From assembly GCA_913043235.1 (NCBI GenBank), contig CAJWLO010000010.1, forward strand, positions 1 to 64,000: a DNA stretch of 64,000 nucleotides. The letters are read 5' to 3'. Shown piece by piece: positions 61,656 through 64,000 of this stretch (position 1 is the first letter of the stretch; each line of letters opens with the position of its first letter). The notes below the pieces were generated by a model, which saw only the letters and a list, made by a program, of their open reading frames with translations, was not told the DNA's origin and made no database searches. The DNA comes from an uncultured Fidelibacterota bacterium. Lineage in GTDB: Bacteria > Fidelibacterota > Marinisomatia > Marinisomatales > UBA1611. Position numbers and translations under genes: made by a program.

Positions 61656-63785
61656 ATGAAACGTTATATTTTTTTAATTATCTTAGTTATGTATGCCTGT
61701 ACAAAAAACCTGATTCCCCCGGATGCACCTCAAACACCCAAAAAATTAATTCTCCATGGCGAAAGTCGAGTGGATAATTACTACTGGATGCGGTTAACTG
61801 ATGAACAGAAAATGGCCAGAAATCCAGACAAGCAGACCAAAGATGTCCTCGCATACATTAATAAGGAACAGAAATATATAAAAACCTGTCTATCACATAC
61901 AGAAGGACTGCAGGAAAAGATATTTAATGAAATAGTAGGACGGATAAAGAAAGATGACAGTACTGTTCCCTATTTGGATAATGGTTACTTTTATTACCAC
62001 CGATTTGAATCAAATAAGGAATATGCTATTCACTGCCGAAAAAAGGGTTCACTTGAATCTGCTGAAGAAATCTTGCTGGATGAAAACGAATTAGCAGAGG
62101 GCCACGACTATTTTGCTTTGGGCGATTATAATGTAAGCCCGGATAACAAGTGGTTGGCCTATAGTGTTGACACCTTAAGCAGGAGATTTTATACTGTGTT
62201 TTTTAAGAACCTGACCACCGGTAATGTGTTGGTTAAATCTATTCCTAATACTACTGGTGGTGTTGCATGGGCCAATGATAACAAAACGGTATTCTACACA
62301 TCAAAAAACAAGGTTACACTACTCTCAGAAAAAATATACCGGCATAGAATTGGTTCGGATTATTCTAATGATGAAATTGTCTACATTGAAAATGACAATG
62401 CGTTTTATACCGGTGTATATCGTTCCAAGTCTGGAAAATATATTATTATCTGGAACACCAGTACTCTTGTAAGTGATTATCATATTTTGTCAGCCGATGA
62501 CCCTGATGGAAAATTTAAAAATTTTACTCCCCGAGGCAAAGAGCATGAATACAGTATCGAACATTTTGGTGATCATTTCTATATTATTACCAACTGGGAG
62601 GCTTTAAACAACCGGCTCATGAAAACGTTGGACACTTCAACAGATATGTCCAACTGGGAAGAGGTTATTTCTCATCGTGACGATGTACACCTGTTGGGGA
62701 TGGAAATTTTTAATAGACATATTGTACTCAATGAGCGTAGGAATGGTCTGCTTGATCTGCGGGTAATTAACTTGAAAAATGGTGTTGATAAATATATTGA
62801 TTTTCAAGAAAAGATACATGCCGTCTATATCGGAATTAATGAAGATTTCAATACCAATATATTGCGCTATTCCTACTTTTCATTAGTGACTCCAGATGCC
62901 ATAATTGATTATAATATGGACACAGGAGAAAGAACATTATTGAAACAACAGGAAGTAGTAGGTGGCTATGACCAGGCTGCATATCAAGATGAAATACATT
63001 ATGCTACTTCAAGGGATGGAGAACGGGTCCCCATCTACTTGGTTTATCGTAAGGACCTTAAAAAAGATGATCCCCAGCCACTACTTCTTTATAGTTATGG
63101 TTCTTACGGAACTACAGAAGATCCATATTTTAGTATTGTCAGACTTAGTCTTTTAGATCGTGGTTTTATTTATGCTATCACTAATATACGGGGCAGTCAG
63201 GTATTTGGTCGTCAATCCTATGAAGATGGGAAAATGCTCAATAAGAAAAACACCTTTTATGATTTTATTGATGCAGGGGAGTATCTGGTTGAACAGGGAT
63301 ATACAGATAAAAATCAATTGTTCTGTGAGGGAGGAAGTGCGGGAGGTTTATTGATAGGAGCCGTGGTTAATATGGCACCAGATTTGTGGAAAGGGGCACT
63401 TGCAGAAGTTCCTTTTGTTGATGTGGTTACCACTATGAAAGATTCTACAATTCCACTGACATCCAATGAATGGGATGAATGGGGTGACCCAAGGGAAGAG
63501 AAAGAATACCGCTATATGCTATCTTATTCCCCCTACGATCAGATTGAGGACCGAGAATACCCCAATATGCTGGTGACTGCAGGATACTTTGATTCTCAGG
63601 TTCAATACTGGGAGCCATTAAAATATATAGCAAAACTGCGAGACCACTGGTTAGGAAGTAATAAATTATTTCTGCATATCAATATGGAGGCAGGGCATGG
63701 TGGAAAGTCCGGACGTTTCCGTCGCTACCGGGAATATTCTTTAGAGCTTGCTTTTATGTTGGATTTGGTGGGAATAAAAAAGTAG
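61656..63785 (+). CDS. Prolyl oligopeptidase family (oligopeptidase B-like) lipoprotein
   Basis: A 709-residue serine peptidase of family S9A. A short hydrophobic start ends in VMYAC, a likely lipobox (Cys15), so it is exported and lipid anchored, unlike cytosolic oligopeptidase B. Residues about 20-420 form the gating propeller (RVDNYYWMRL is the typical opening), then the alpha/beta hydrolase domain: catalytic Ser561 in EGGSAGGLL, Asp646 in GYFDSQV and His681 in EAGHGG. Length fits the family. It would clip short peptides, perhaps after basic residues, in the periplasm or at the outer membrane. It begins 38 bases after tRNA-Asn. Confidence 0.93.
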   Translation: MKRYIFLIILVMYACTKNLIPPDAPQTPKKLILHGESRVDNYYWMRLTDEQKMARNPDKQTKDVLAYINKEQKYIKTCLSHTEGLQEKIFNEIVGRIKKDDSTVPYLDNGYFYYHRFESNKEYAIHCRKKGSLESAEEILLDENELAEGHDYFALGDYNVSPDNKWLAYSVDTLSRRFYTVFFKNLTTGNVLVKSIPNTTGGVAWANDNKTVFYTSKNKVTLLSEKIYRHRIGSDYSNDEIVYIENDNAFYTGVYRSKSGKYIIIWNTSTLVSDYHILSADDPDGKFKNFTPRGKEHEYSIEHFGDHFYIITNWEALNNRLMKTLDTSTDMSNWEEVISHRDDVHLLGMEIFNRHIVLNERRNGLLDLRVINLKNGVDKYIDFQEKIHAVYIGINEDFNTNILRYSYFSLVTPDAIIDYNMDTGERTLLKQQEVVGGYDQAAYQDEIHYATSRDGERVPIYLVYRKDLKKDDPQPLLLYSYGSYGTTEDPYFSIVRLSLLDRGFIYAITNIRGSQVFGRQSYEDGKMLNKKNTFYDFIDAGEYLVEQGYTDKNQLFCEGGSAGGLLIGAVVNMAPDLWKGALAEVPFVDVVTTMKDSTIPLTSNEWDEWGDPREEKEYRYMLSYSPYDQIEDREYPNMLVTAGYFDSQVQYWEPLKYIAKLRDHWLGSNKLFLHINMEAGHGGKSGRFRRYREYSLELAFMLDLVGIKK

Positions 63786-63939
63786 TAAAACCCGTCAAAT
63801 AAGGATGGCTGGATTTTTTTCCAAATCCTGATCTATAATTCTATTTTTATAAAAAAATAAATAGAACATGAGTGCAAGTATTTGTAATAAAGTTTTATAT
63901 TTCGACTATTAATTCGATATATAAAATAATAATCTATTT

Positions 63940-64000
63940 ATGTCTGTTTCAAAACGTCAATTAGAAGAAAGAGAAATGCGAAAGGAACGCATCTTAGACG
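63940..64000 (+). CDS. TetR-like regulator, 5' end only
   Basis: The last 61 bases open a reading frame of 20 codons from ATG 63940: a charged stretch of Gln, Glu, Arg and Lys ending in ERILD, which is how many TetR/AcrR regulators begin before the helix-turn-helix. The rest lies outside the window. Low certainty on so few residues; 154 bases of non-coding DNA precede it. Confidence 0.45.
   Translation, partial: MSVSKRQLEEREMRKERILD

Noticed and set aside
63811-63828. Hairpin GGATTT/AAATCC after the S9 peptidase as a terminator
   Set aside because: The T-run is in the loop, not after the stem, so it does not fit an intrinsic terminator on the plus strand.

Overview
This 64 kb window is dense bacterial DNA of roughly 38-42% GC (by eye) with about 50 protein genes, one tRNA and no rRNA. 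The cell is a Gram-negative with Kdo-containing lipopolysaccharide (kdsB, kdsA, kdsC, lptC, lptB, an LpxH-like hydrolase) and many secreted beta-barrel or lipoprotein products. The set of lineage-flavoured genes (DUF4835/PorD-like protein, DUF2723 glycosyltransferase, Sb-PDE-type PHP protein, DUF4139 protein, CarboxypepD_reg/TonB-type barrel, EF-G II paralogue) points to the Fibrobacteres-Chlorobi-Bacteroidetes superphylum. A marine Marinimicrobia (SAR406)-like organism is my best guess, from general resemblance only. UGA is used as an ordinary stop codon, so the code is the standard bacterial one.

Layout. 1-1,190 is a disordered left edge: an AT-rich ribH fragment reads in frame into the first 56 codons of a Gfo/Idh-type oxidoreductase, next to a MacB-like permease that has lost its C-terminal half. 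It looks like a chimeric or recombined junction. 1.2-5.5 kb (minus strand) holds an ABC ATPase, an outer-membrane barrel and the p-aminobenzoate operon pabA-pabB-pabC. 5.7-16.2 kb (plus) holds valS, a DUF4139 protein, recG, a DUF1844 protein, a DUF2723 membrane glycosyltransferase and a GT2 glycosyltransferase. 16.2-18.5 kb holds a PorD-like gene facing the CCA-adding enzyme. 18.6-24.5 kb is a tripartite efflux operon (TolC, MacA-like adaptor, ATPase, two permeases).

24.6-36.5 kb is a long plus-strand run: Kdo synthesis and LPS export (kdsB-pyrG-kdsA-kdsC-lptC-lptB), then rpoN, hflK-hflC, hslV-hslU, argF and a fatty-acid-hydroxylase-like membrane enzyme. The genes mostly touch or overlap, implying translational coupling; CTP synthase sits beside the enzyme that spends CTP on Kdo. 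36.6-43.9 kb is mostly minus strand: a TonB-dependent-receptor-like barrel with a polyglycine tail, yidD (plus), and a coupled set lpxH, HEAT-repeat lipoprotein, duplicated-domain secreted protein, PHP phosphoesterase. 44.1-64 kb is mainly plus strand: a three-part metallopeptidase/beta-propeller/barrel protein, radA, tgt, a Nudix hydrolase, a peroxiredoxin with an in-frame UGA, sfsA, an Ig-like lipoprotein, manC, an EF-G paralogue, a HIT protein, a sodium:solute symporter, tRNA-Asn, a prolyl-oligopeptidase-family lipoprotein and the first codons of a TetR-like regulator.

The two most notable observations are close together. First, the BCP/PrxQ peroxiredoxin at 50,399-50,854 has UGA exactly at the peroxidatic-cysteine codon, followed by a hairpin that fits the bacterial SECIS rules, so it is very probably a selenoprotein. 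Second, the tgt gene at 48,740-49,873 keeps its catalytic aspartates but has lost all four residues that bind structural zinc in known bacterial enzymes. Other points of interest are the chimeric left edge, a degenerate AMP-ligase-like protein convergent with the peroxiredoxin, and the large fused peptidase-propeller-barrel protein.
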